Assembly (NCBI GenBank): GCA_028564675.1
Contig: JAOVVO010000005.1
Location: forward strand, 62,001-126,000
Length of the DNA stretch: 64,000 nucleotides
Direction: 5' to 3'
Origin: Onchocerca lupi
Taxonomy: Eukaryota > Nematoda > Chromadorea > Rhabditida > Onchocercidae
Part shown: piece after piece, positions 12,901 through 26,482 of the stretch
How positions within the stretch are numbered: the stretch's first letter is position 1
Layout: the number at the start of each line of letters is the position of its first letter
The notes under the pieces: model-generated
Told to the model about the DNA's origin: nothing
What the model saw: the letters and a program-made list of their open reading frames with translations, nothing else
The model's database searches: none
Made by a program: the position numbers and the translations under genes

Positions 12901-15900
12901 TTAACCTTAATGAAAGCATTAAAAATCTGAGGTTCCATTTTCAATGCTCTTTCTGATTATTTTGATCTTATGAGGAACGCATTTCTTAATAATAAAAAAA
13001 AAAAAAAAAATATCGGATTTCTTTAAAATAGAAAATAATGGTTGTTCAATCTCATATGTATTATATTGTCTAATCTCACTTATAAAATATATACCTCGGC
13101 TAATTCACGTTTTGAATCTGCAAGCCATTCTTCAATGACATCGATTCCCAAAGACAGAAAGCACAGTTTTGTTTTACCTTAAAAAAAAAAAAAAAATTGA
13201 TGAAAAGCAAAGCAACAATACTTAATCAATAATCAAATTTTGAATTAAAAAAACTCACTTAACGGCAAATGTTTGAAACCATCCGTTAAACCTTTCAATG
13301 TTCGAAGGCGATTGGTGGCTTTCTTAATTAGCTGCTTGATTCGTTCAATATCATTTTCATCCATATCAGTGCCTTTAGTAATGTATGTTTGAACGGCCAA
13401 TAAAACAGCACTGGATAGAAGATCTGATTTGGAAATTTCAATCTCAGGCAACGCTCGAATAAACATTAGCCAGTTCTAGAAGTGATTTCTATTAAAAAAA
13501 AGTGTGTGGTTCTGCATGCAATACTAAAACGCTGAGTTTACAAATAAGACTAATACAATATTTATAATCTATTTGATAACTTAAATATTTAGTTATATAA
13601 CGATCACAAGTAAAACGAAATTGATAGCAATGGAGAAATTTTGTTTTACAATATAAAAGAATGAATGTATGATGATGAATCACAAATGATAATCTTAATT
13701 CATACATGCTATTAACAAAAATCCAAAGAAAAGATTTGAAATACTCCATTCAAGAATGGAGAACTGCGGATATAAAAAAGCGACTTGAAGCAAAACTCTT
13801 GATTTCACAAATTTCAATCGAAAAAATTGAATAGTAGAAACTCAATTTATTTCCTAAAAAAAAAAAAAAGCTTACATTGACATTGAAAAGCGTAAGTTCG
13901 GCATGAATCATTGGCAGCAAAGTATTTTGCAAATCTTTTTTATCTTCAAACATGAATGGATGAAATGGTAGACGATGGCAAGCTCGATTGGGAAGTTGAC
14001 CAAAGGGTACATCTGTCTTTTTGTGTAACAGACCGCTACTATCTTCCTCTAGAATAGTCAAATCTTCCCCATCAGAAACTTTCACTGTTGAATCGTGGCT
14101 ACCACTCTGCTAAAAAAATTTAAGTTGTTTCAGAATTTTCTAAAATTGCGAAATTATTTCATACTAACAATTCATAAATATGAAAGACTTTGAGTAATGT
14201 AAAGATTTTTCTGTAATCCCTAGTGAACTATACCTGTTTGACGAGAAATTTTTGTCGCTCATGATACCACCGTATTTCGTGGTCAGTTGGAGGGTTCATA
14301 CGTTCAGTGATCTCTAAAAATCGAATTATTATGGTAGCTCTCCGTAATATTTCAACTTGATCGCTATTATCATCATCGACATACTTCTCCATTCCATTGA
14401 TTATCACTTCGATCGTCTAAAAATTACTAAAATAATATTTAAAAATTTCATATTCAAAAGTAAGCGCTTTTCCTGTAGCAAATTAGAAAAATAACGTGAA
14501 TAGATATATTATAGAAATATTAATCAAGCAACGAAAATGGCTTATCTCATAATTATAAGGACAAAGCATCATCAAACAGGCATAAAGCTGCATGAAAAGA
14601 TTCTCCGTGACACCGATTTCCTGTAATTGTTGCAAGTGCTCAACTTTGAAAATATTTAACAAAAAAAAAAAAAATTGGAAATTGGTTGGAAAATTATAAA
14701 CAGTGGAAATGAGTTGGCAAAAAATAATAATAACCTGCAATGCAATGAAAACTATAAAATGCATTTCTGCTGCTACTATTGGATCTTCTTCTGTAGAAGC
14801 TTTAAATGCCATCTTTTTTGCATATAAAATCAATGCTTCAGTGATTTCCAGAGAAAAGTCCTTGCAAAATCTTAAAATGCATAGTATTTGAAGCAAATCC
14901 TGAATTTTCCAATAGCACTTCAATGCCGAGCATTTTTGTAAGACTTTTCATAAGTCTTTAATGGATTTTTCAGATATTTTTGACTCAAAAGTTTGAGCTT
15001 TCTTGAGCTAAGAAATGCAAATGATATTATTTCATGATAATGGGAACTCTATCGAACAAAAGTAACTAAAACATTAAACTCCATAAATATATTGATATAA
15101 CTATTTGTGATGGTATTGATTATACAAATTCTTGAAATGGTTTTAATATTTAAAAAGAAAAATGATTTTTAAAAAATTTCGTTGATTTTGAACAACAAAT
15201 ATAAGATAGGGCAATTAAATTCAATTCAGAGTTTTGTAATTTAAGAATTTATATACATTAAATAGTCATTTTAACTAAATATGTAATTAATGATTCTATA
15301 AAACGAATAACTTGCTTGATTAATATTTCGGGTGGAATAAGACAGCGAACAAACTCCTGAACTATTGCATCTAATGAGACATTCTGCGGAAAATTAGCAT
15401 TCAGTCTTCCTAACTTCTTAATCCACAAAGTTAATGCGTAATAATGCTATAAAAAAAAGCAACCTTAAGGTAAAGAAAATTTAGAGAAAAAAAGAAGAGT
15501 TCACATAATTCCAGCCAAATGCATTCAAATGCGTCATTTGCTTTTTTTTTTTCCACCAGTCATTTTCAAACTATACGGGCAAAATGGCAAAAGTCTTACT
15601 TATATGATTTTTTAAATCAAATATTAACCAACGCTAAGTTGTTTATCGCTAGAATGATCATCGAGTATAACGGAGCAAAATCGAGCAAGACGAATTAAAT
15701 TTAGCGTAATATGAGGCGATTTTCGTATCACACACCAAGACCGCGTTTTTAACAAAACCTAAAAAAATATGGAATTTTTTAGAAAGAAGTCTTACTCTGC
15801 GACAGAAAAAAAAAAAAAGTTGTCAGCACGACCACATTATTCGTTACATTTTGAATGTCAATGATTACAATTAGAATTAAGTTCAAAGGCAATATGCATT

Positions 15901-18900
15901 CTCACAAATGAGCTCCTTCCTCCTCTTCTTTTTTTCTCTCTCTCAAAACAAAAACAAAGAAAAAAAAAGAAGAAAAATCACAAATACGATAAACAATAAA
16001 ATGCTACTTACAAGTCAACACTCAACAAATAAAAAATAGATAAAAATTAGAATTTTTTTCTCACTAACATCGCTTGATTTTCTCAAAAAGAGTCTAGTCC
16101 TTCTTAGCAATCGATCCAAAATTATAGCACATGTATTACTGGTCTCCAATATGTGTTTCATGCGAAAATACTAAAAATTAGTTACCTTTTTGACATCGGT
16201 AACTGGAGCAGAAAATATAAGTGCAGCGCAAAGTTCAAGATCGGCATAATTATGCATTAAAGCTCGTTCTATACATAATTCAATCGTCCCATGTAGCTCA
16301 GAATAAGTAAGATTGACGTGGCTTGGAACCATATAACATGCTTAAAAAATTTAAATGGCTTAAATTTAATTCAAAATACAGAAACTCACTGATTTTAAAA
16401 TTAATGATATCGAGAGCAGAAACTCTAAAATTATTTTTAAGCAAATATCTGATAAAAAGTACAGAAGCAATGAGCTTACGTAATAACGCAAATGACAGGC
16501 GAGCACAAACTGCTATCAGAAATTGATTGTTGAGAGTCAGATAAGAGAATAAACTTGCCCATGCCATGCGCATTTTTTCATAATATTCTAGCAAATTACT
16601 TTTGCTGTAATCCATATATGAATATGCCATCAAAATTCAAATTAAAATAAAATTTAGAAAATGAGAAATGATGACTTACTTTATATCAATCAAATCGGTG
16701 TCTTTCAAAATATCAAAAACAATGGAGCGGGCCACAGTAGATAATTGCTGTATGGCATCACTTTTTTTGAAAATAGTATCGTCCATTCTGTAATGATAAA
16801 CGCCAACTCGTCTCCCAAATCCATATATTAAACATGTCCTATAATTACTCCACTATCTTATTTTCTCATTGTGTACTTGAACATAAATTAAATTACCAAC
16901 TACTTCGAAATTAATACTTAAAATGTTCACAAAAATTGAAAGACTAAATAAATTAGATTTTGCAGACATAAACCTTACTTTTCGTTTGCATATCTGTTTT
17001 CGTTTACCAGATTTTCAGACATGCATTGCGAAACAACCGCTTCAAACAAAATTACAAACAGTGCGATCTGGAAGGTTATACTGTTAGTTTGCACTCCATT
17101 TATAAAAATCAAGTAAAATGTTAGTATATTAAAGTCGAAAAGCTTAATACGACAATGCTAAATAACTGTAGCATGTAGCAAAGCTTTTTTCCGAAGTCGT
17201 TAACAAATTTTAACGTTATTTTATGTTAACTAACAATATGCATAACTGAAAAAAAACTACAATTGTGACTTTTAATCACATGACCACATAAAGCAACAGC
17301 CACCGGAAAAACGATTTAAATACAGTACATGAGACAATATAATTCATATAAATATATCGAACAACGCAGGTTACGTAATTAAAAGCTTACGATTCTTACT
17401 CATACAGTTAAATATTGATTTGGGAAACAAATAAGTATTCACTTACATGGAAAACATGAATGCCTAAAGAGGAGTTTTGGCACGTAGTTTCCATAAGGCT
17501 ACTCATTAAATCCGAGAAGCTTCCAAACATGACAAATATCTGAAGAATTCAAGAATTTGAATTTAGTAAGAATTATAAAATCTTTATAAAACAATGCTCA
17601 CTCACCATGGAAATAGAAAAAATCAAACAGTTTTGTCAGTATTTTTATAAACTAAATAATAATTAACAGACTTAATATCTCAAATCAAGGCAAAAAGCTA
17701 AATCATGATAGCTCTGTCCTCACCGGTTCATAATCATTATTCTCAGCTAACTCAGACATGATCCACAATCCATAGCTGCAGCTTTGCACTATGAGGGTCA
17801 ATAATTGTTCGCTTGGTATTTTCGCATCTTGCATTGCGAATCTGCAATTGCAGAGAAAAATAGCATCTATATGACAAATACGAAAACTAATCAAACTTTA
17901 AATTGAGGTTCAATTACTTTGCATATTCCAAAGCTGCTATGGGGTTTCGATTCTTCAAAGCACAATGGAGCGCCAGTTCATACATTGCATTTTCTTCCAT
18001 CATGAGGGCATTTGAAAATTTGAGAAGCTACAGAAAAAACACTGCAGATTATTGTGAAACAGTATCAAAAAATAAAGAGAGCAAGTTCAATGAAACAAAA
18101 TATTTTGGAATCAATTGCCTCAATATTTTTTTAAGTATTTCATTTTTCTTCCCCAAAATTCAAAGATATTAAGAAATATAACAATATTACCTCAGTTATC
18201 TTTGCCGGAATACCACCGTCAGCAAAGCGATAATTCAGAAAATGTAGCAGTTCCTCTGATTTCAAAGTGTTATTTCTCAAGAATGACAAATCCGTAATCA
18301 TATCATGATCAAGTTGCAACTTTCGAATAGCATTCAATTCTGATCGAAGCATTTCATCCTGAACGATACATCCAATAAAAAAACAAGATTTGAATTAACT
18401 CACCCTAACTCTTCAATCTTTAATCAAGAGAATATCAGCATTTTTGCTCAAAAATTAAAAAAACTTAAAGCAAGAACTATTATTAGTTATTATACGTCAA
18501 TAAAGATTCTTTTTGCCCTGATTCACGACAAATCTTTCAACCAACAAATCTGATTTCCAAAAACTGACCCTTTCTTACTTCAAACAAACGCAATGTCTAA
18601 CATTGTAATGATAGCAGATGCTACTTTCCAAAAATTTTTCTGTAAAAAAACATTACCTTCTGACCAATGCATATAAATCGCTAAGATCTCATCGAATGAG
18701 AAGAGTCAAGTGACTCGAGAATTTGAATTTATTATTCATCATAAAATAATTTTTCTAGCATTAACAATTATTAAAAATATACTTATGGCATTTCAGCAGT
18801 AAAAGTAATTGCTATCTATCCATAAACCCATCTGAATTGATTTTAAACAGAATAAAAATTGAACATGTATAAAAATTCACTTCATTCGACATAATTTCTC

Positions 18901-21900
18901 TTCGGTTAAACTCTTTTTTAAAGAAAAAACTTTATTAACTGCTTAGAAAAAATCGAATTCAATATATAACCTTTCTGAAGCGCTCCAAGATGCATGAAAC
19001 AGCTTCCATAGTTCGAAGTCGAATTTCTTTTGCCTTCTGAAAGTCATACAAACATAAAAGTGAGAATATGCTGAAAAAAAAAAAAAAAAAAAAAAAGGTA
19101 AATTTCAACAAAATTTTAAAAATTCACTTCTGTCAGAAGCAAAACCGGACAATTTAACAATGCTTCAACGTGTGACATAAGCTGGTTAATAACACGATTC
19201 CGGTCTATTTCATTCAGCTCATTGAGATGAGAAATGACACTCACAAACTAAAATAGAAAATTAAAAGACAGAAAGAAGAGAATGACAAATTGGCAATATA
19301 ATTAGAAGAGGCAATATTTTAACATGAAATAACACTTAAAATATTGGATTAGGATGACTGTTCTTTGAAAGTGTTTGCTTCTTGAAAACAAAAACAAATT
19401 AATCGAACGATTTAAATAAAAGAATAAAACAATGCTATACTGGTGACGAAAATGAGAAACCAACCAATTCATCCATTAATTTTCCATTGATCAAATAAAG
19501 GCAGAAACGAAAAACACATTCATGTCGTTCCATTAAGTTCTTTTTCAATTTCCCCGCCAATTTAATTATCTAGAATCCAATTAATCTCCTCATAGTGAAA
19601 TGCCTATATTAATTACATGCTTCACAACCCTTAATCTTTGAATTTTGAACTATAACAATAACTGAATCATTCCAGGCAGAAAATCAGAAATAAAATGAAT
19701 AGAAAAATCCAGCATGCAACAAAATAAACAGCTTTATAATATTTGTAGATCATTGCTTTTAGAAACAGTAGACTAATGAACTTGAAAATTCACCTCCAGA
19801 GCACTGGTAAGTCTACGCTGAGGATCAGCCTCCACAGATTCTTGCCGAAAAATAAATTCTATGGCTTTGCTAAACAAATGCTTTTGTTGCAAATACCTTT
19901 CAAGTGTTTGCATTGGTAAACGATACTGTACCCACCGTTCTCCTAGTGTAGCAAAATCACATTGTTGTTGCAGGCGAGACACCCTAAAAAATTTTTTTAC
20001 ATAATATATTAATCGGGAACATATATTTAGCCCACAAATAAATTTGCAATACACATATAAGCTTAGATTGGGTTATTAAAAGCTAGAATCAAGAATGTGA
20101 AATGACTTAATTTAAAACGCAAAATTTTATTTCACAATTCAAAGTGTAAAATATATTCTCTGTTACTGATTCCTCCTTGGGTCACGCATAACAAAATAAT
20201 GTTGAAAAATTTATTGGTGAAAGATGTTAAAGAGCAGTGAGTCTCCTTTTTAACCTCTAGTATTCTATTGCAGTGACTGTATCAAGCTGCCGAAGTGAAT
20301 TTTTCAAGAAAACTTACATTTTAAAACCAAGCCCAGGAGCTCTTAACATCGCGTGAACCGCATTTGATAGCTGCTTTGTCCACGGTGGGTGAGCACGTTT
20401 TGCAACATCAATCAGCGCTTCACATCGCAAATCCAAATTTGAAATACTTTCTGCTATAGCAAGACATCGTTCATCCCATGGATTAGAACTGGAAACGACG
20501 CCAGTAGAACTAGTCGCGATTTTCTGTAGATATAAAAATTCTGACTAGATTATCATAATTTCCAATTAAAAACAGAAAAAAAAAATACCTTTTTTTTTTT
20601 ACGTATATATAGTTTTTCATCTTTTGTTTCTCTTCAATTAAATATAAAAAACCGAATGAGACTCTTATAATTTCTGGAGCTTTTATTTTTTTTAAATATT
20701 TTAATGATTTTATTAAGATTATGAAAAATACCGAAACTTTTTCATTATCTAACGTGTCGTTTCTCTCAGTAAGGGTGTTATTATAATCGAATGTTTGATC
20801 TACCGTAATTAAGTTCATAATAATTAGTGGACAGCTAAATTCGATCACTACTTTGTTCTCTTTGGTTTTACTTTAAATAATATGAAGTTCACCAAAATGT
20901 AATTGTAGAGTGTACGATCAGGATCTAATTCAAATTCATTCATGTAAGGTCTTGCATATTGATCAATATCACTTTTGATCAACTGCACACTTTTCATCCG
21001 TTCCACTATTATGTAACAAATTGACTCCACCGTCTGTTCCTTAAAATATAAATACTAAATCGTGCTGATTCGATTTAAAATGGCAAAAGGACTACAAAAT
21101 TTGTCAAGAATTATAAACAAACATCAGATCAAAGTACTGAAGTATTAAACTCAAATTCGTGAAGAATGGATTAAATTAGAAATGTTAATTCTATTTCGTA
21201 TTTCAAGCATGCTGCGAAATAAACATCAGAGCACCATTGTTTTACTCGTCAAAAATAAGATTAAGGAAACTACAACAAGAAGTAAAAGTTGATAGAAAAA
21301 TCTTCTTTTATCTGTCGAAAATAAGAACTTTATTTTCAATCAAAATTTTCTAGCAACCAATCCTAACCAGCTGGTTATATACCTACTTCAAAGTTCATTA
21401 CTTCGCTCACCTGATAAGTATTGTAACTCATAGTACATTGATAAACACTTTTTAGCCTTTCCATTGAACGCAAATTTCTCACGTAAACGTTTAATTCTCC
21501 CATCAAATCGTCTGGATCTTCAGAATAACATCCAATAACTGAAAGCGTAAATGCAACTTCCGCCTAAAATGAAGATATTAGAAATTTAAATCTAAAGTTA
21601 AGAAATTCTTATAAGTTCCTTAGATGTATTTAAAGTAAACAGACAAACAATGAAGAGATTAAAAAATTACTTCAGCTACCCCTTATAAAATGTCTAAATA
21701 TTATTTGAGAAAGTATTTTAAGAAATCTATTTAATAACCTACTGAGTTCCATCAATTTGCTAATAAATAAATTGAAATTTTCATTCTACAATTTGAATTT
21801 AAAAAAAAATCATGATTTAAGACAACTTTAATCCGATTATTTACCTGACGACATGGAGTTATAGAACAACTGAGTAAGTTTTCTATGACTCTTTCCATAG

Positions 21901-24900
21901 TTGAGGCAATTTTGAGTGAATTTTCAGGAAAGCATTCCGGATATTCTGTTTCAGCTATACGAGCAACATCTATCAAGAATGTTTTGCAACATGAGCAACA
22001 AGTTTTAGGATCATTTAAAATTACAACAGGAATGATCTCTTCTTCTAAAAAACACACTGCTTCCATGATGTCACCGACCGCATCTGAAATTTAATGAAGT
22101 TCCATAGAAATTTAATTTGCTCCTGAGATAAATTTGACCTTGTATTTTCAAACTGAAAAAAAAGAATCGAATAAATATTATGTTGTCCCATGGTGACAAT
22201 TCTGAAAACAGCCGAAGCTTGATATTCAATTATAATTCTACATAAAATGATGATTGCCGAATGAGTTACCACGAATTGTGAGATGAATTTCTGTCAATAA
22301 ACGTTCAAAATTTCCATTTTCTTTAATCCACTCCTCCAATGTTTTCCGATAGCGACACCATATCAAGCGTGCTTCGCAAAATTGTCCATTCTTGTAGAAA
22401 ATTTCGAAGATGTGCTCCCATGAACAACCACCAAGAAATTCTGACCACAAATCAATTCCCGAAAACTTACTAGAGCACGGTTTCCGCTTAAAATAAAAAA
22501 TTTTCTCATTAAATTTTTAGTTCTACAGTCCTCTATTCTATAATATTCTGTGATCTATTTCTTGAAATTACATATTTCAAACGCACCCAAGGACCAAGCA
22601 CCTCGCGATATGATTGATAATTGTAACGCATTAGCGACAATTTCTCTATCGTCTCATTATCTAAAAATGACGGAAATTCAAAAAAATTTTTACTCCCTGA
22701 AGCGCAATCCAAGGATACAAAATATCAAATAAGTACAGTATTATAAACATTACCTGTAATTTCGAGTTTTTTAACGAAATCTAATATTTTCTTCACCCAT
22801 GAATGGCTTGAACAATATATTATTGCAGCTATGCACATTTCAGCCACCTAAATAGATGGATAGTATTTAATATGTTTATTTAAATCCCTGGATAGTTCAA
22901 AATTTAGCAAAATGAAGAATGCAGAACTACGAAGTAAAATAACTTAATGTAATTATTTGTAACGACGGCTTGAAAATTCTATGAGAATTAACATAAGAAC
23001 TTTTGAAATATTTACCCAATTCTGATCCGAAACTTGTGTCATCCATCCAAGAAACTCGTCCAGTTCATGTGTTTCGAGGTCATTCTGACCCATCGTTCCC
23101 GTATCCACGAAATGTTCAATACGAGCTATATAAATTTTCTGAAATTATTCAACATTCCTGTGATATCTTCGCTTTCATTTCACCATTTCATCACTCATAT
23201 GTGAGGTGAAATATAAAGTACACACCTCCATGTTCAAGCTAAATAATTGAGCAAATTCCTCAGCTTCAACCCAACGCTGTTGATTTATTAAATGATCTAA
23301 ACGCATATCTGGCTGACATTCATAAACTGCATGGACTTTGACTGCATTTAGTTCACTAAAATTATAGTATTTAAAATAATAAATAAAAACAAATTTTGTT
23401 TCATTTATTCTACTGAAAAATAACAGCAAATTTGCTTTATGGTAGAGCAACTGTCAAAATAATGTTCACATTATTTCTTGATGAAAAAATTGTTTTTTCC
23501 TAAAGAATAGAAACATTGGTCATTAGAATGGAAAAAATAAAGAAAAAAATCGCTGTGCATAAATGAATTCACAAAATTTTAAACGTCTTAATATCATACA
23601 TCAGTATTTTGAAATGATGAATTGACGACAGATAATGAAATTGAGTTATTTCGCCAAAAAACAATTGAATGCTTATTACCTATGACAAGTAACTTACCTA
23701 GATTCATATGCGAAGAGCTGTATAAAAAGTATCAATCCCTCCTCACGCGTAATTTTATCCAGTAAAAATGTTGTATTACTCACTACTTTCGTATAAATTA
23801 CATCGCAAGTTCGGAAATTGCGAATTTGAAGCTAAAATCAGATTAATAGATCCAAACTTTACATGGTATAAATGAATTTCGCGATCCGAAAGCTATAACT
23901 TGCCTGATTTACTCCTTCGTGATTCGTAAAAAGAAGTATCAATTTGGTATTTTCGTTCATTTTCCCTTCCCTATCTGGAATATCATCAAAAAGCATAAAA
24001 TCTTTGGCTATTTCATTAGTTTTCAAAAGAACAATTGATGAAATCAGCATAGTTGTTGTGGCATCCCAAATTAACAATTGTCCATCTGTTGTCAAAGCCA
24101 TGATAAATTGGGAAATGACACAAGATGTGTGCTTGTCACGATGTATAAGATGCCGAATTCGTACGATACCCAGAGTGTCTGGAATTAAGAGATCGAAATA
24201 TTTAAAGTTTAAGAATATTATCCATCAATCACATTTTTAAATAGATTAACAATCGTAGATAGAATGTTCGATATATACTTCAAAGAGAAATCAAATCTGC
24301 TTCATTACAGTACACACAAACTTTACATAACTTTCTTAACAGCAAGAAAATAGAAAAAGTTCTTCCTTCTTCCACAGAAAAGATTTTGCTTTAACAAAAA
24401 ACTTAAAGCTTCACCGGATGAATAAAATTCATCTAGAGCTTTGTCCAATATTTCCGCAGATAAATCAAGCAATGTTATTCTTGCATTTTGTTCTGACGAC
24501 AGCTGAATGAAAATGAATGATAACTGAGTCTATTATAAAAATCTAGATATTTTGAAGAAAAAAAATTCGTTGATTTAAAATAAATTCTTGCATTTTATTA
24601 TATTGTAAGGACTTCAAACTGATAGTAAAACCATATGAATTACAAAAATGTCGATTACTGATCGATAAAGTTTGATTTGCTTTGAAGCCAAGCGCATTTT
24701 CCTTGGTTTTTTTTCTTTTTTTTTTTTTTTGCAAAAACAGATAAAATGCAATACATAAGGTAAAATATTTATCATCAAAAAACGGAATCCTTATAACCTG
24801 AAGTTATTCATGCAGTATATTTCTGATTTTTTCAAATTAATATCAGTTTTATAAAAATAGAAAGTTTACGAGTAGAAGAGCATTGAGATGATTAATGATT

Positions 24901-26482
24901 GCAGAGTCTCTACCAGGGTAATGTTTGTCAAACTGCTCCCAAACCATGTTTGCCATGCCCTAAAATTGCATTAAAAAATTATTATTGAATGGAAAAATTT
25001 AGATAACCAAATATCGTAGTACCAAACTTTAAATGAAATATAAATGTGGCAGCTATCAAGCTTAAAAAAAAAACATGGATTCCAAAAGATATTTAACTAT
25101 ATTAATGAAAATTAGAGAACCTTCTGTCTGTTCGATATTTCGATTTCGATTTCCTGTTCCCGATGAAAATATTTGGAATAATTTGGGAAAAAAAATGAAT
25201 AGATTTCACCGCTTTCCAAGACGATGCACATCTGTGCATCGTCGAACTGAAGATCGCAGCTAATAGATGCACTTTGTATCCGCGTATTTTCCATCAACTT
25301 CTGAACAAAGACAAAAGATTAAGATGCTTAAAAGAACTGAACAAAATTTTTCCGCTTTTGAAAAAAAAAAAAACTGTGCTCGAATACAGTTGAATTTTGC
25401 AAAGAAATTCGGAAAGATGATTACCACTTGATGTATTATACGGTTGGAACCAATACTAAGAAATATCACATTTCCGCAATTCGTCACAACTGCTATTAAA
25501 TTCACTACTGGCATAAATTTCATAGCAACTGGATTGATATCATCTGAAATATTGTTTAATCAGATAATTAAATTTGATTCAACTTATCAATAAAAAAGCT
25601 CACATCTACTAGATTAGATTCTTTGGATTCAAACGACTTCGTTTTTATTGTACATAAAAAATTGGGAAACTGCTAAAGTTTAAACGGAATCTTTGATCGG
25701 ATAGATTTCAAATGAAATTTTCAGACAAAAAGAAAATATGGTGAAAATATTTGCAAATGAGAAACCCTAATTTCTTATAATTACCTTCGAAGCTCTCATG
25801 TAACTTGAGTCTGCAGCTTATTACGTGCTTCTACATCTCATGAACATCCAGTTCAGAAATTCGATGAATTACCTTACCTCCAAGATGCACTGTGACGATG
25901 AACCTTGTACCACAATCAAAACTAAAGATTGAAATATCTTCGCCTATTGCAATTGCTAACAAATCACCATCAGCATTCAAATCGCTTAATACAGTTCTCT
26001 CTTTCCGTTCCATTCCACATTCATCATTTTTGCTTTCTAATTTTTTATAATTGCCACTTTCACTTTGTTCTGATTCCATATATGATCCATCATCATCTGA
26101 GAATATTTCAGAACAGAAAATAAATTTGATTTTACTGCATTGTAACTGAACTGATTTTTTTATTACATGACCTACTGCTTGAATTTATCCGCTCTAGTTC
26201 CAATACACTATCTTTTCCGAATTTAGAGAATATCGCATAGTCACTTTTTACTTAATCTTGGAGAAATATTATCCCTAAGGATTTTTCAGGAAAGTCAAAG
26301 CTATATTCTTAACAAATTTTAGTTTTTCTCGTTCTGAAGAAAATATTACCGAAAATTGATGCAATTACATTTGATTCGTATAAACTATGACATTTTTGTT
26401 TGAAAAATGTCAAATTTGTTGTTTCGTCACCATCGGTGGGCATTGTTATGCTGGTAAAACGAGTACCTACAACAGCTGACAT
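9939..26482 (-). CDS. KNTC1: Kinetochore-associated protein ROD/KNTC1, RZZ complex subunit
   Basis: Large scaffold of the Rod-Zw10-Zwilch complex, which recruits dynein and Mad1-Mad2 to unattached kinetochores. Layout as in human KNTC1 (2,209 aa): an N-terminal beta-propeller (about residues 1-400), then a helical solenoid. Matching landmarks are MRLDHLINQQRWVEAEEFA, WSEFLGGCSWEHIFEIFY, EALIDVAKRAHPPW, CHRLPFHPFMFE, LCFLSLGIDVIEEWLADSK and SCPVEYGRSANALL. Exons: 26350-26482, 25878-26096, 25425-25543, 25121-25300, 24870-24959, 24403-24502, 23904-24178, 23698-23831, 23226-23355, 23016-23138, 22754-22847, 22587-22660, 22270-22486, 21845-22083, 21411-21563, 20893-21039, 20318-20523, 19794-19983, 19465-19569, 19128-19247, 18971-19036, 18191-18358, 17918-18027, 17724-17841, 17447-17539, 16979-17067, 16680-16787, 16480-16604, 16186-16340, 15633-15758, 15312-15446, 14735-14899, 14546-14638, 14234-14416, 13876-14109, 13259-13475, 13095-13177, 12690-12888, 12362-12504, 12161-12255, 11803-11872, 11532-11632, 10978-11143, 10592-10805, 10386-10443, 10186-10294, 9939-10019; about 2,185-2,198 aa. 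Odd points: an AT donor at 14545, a possible GC donor at 23903, and an in-frame TGA if 11532-11632 joins 10978-11143 directly. Reading through at 10186 would stop at 10093 instead. Confidence 0.87.
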
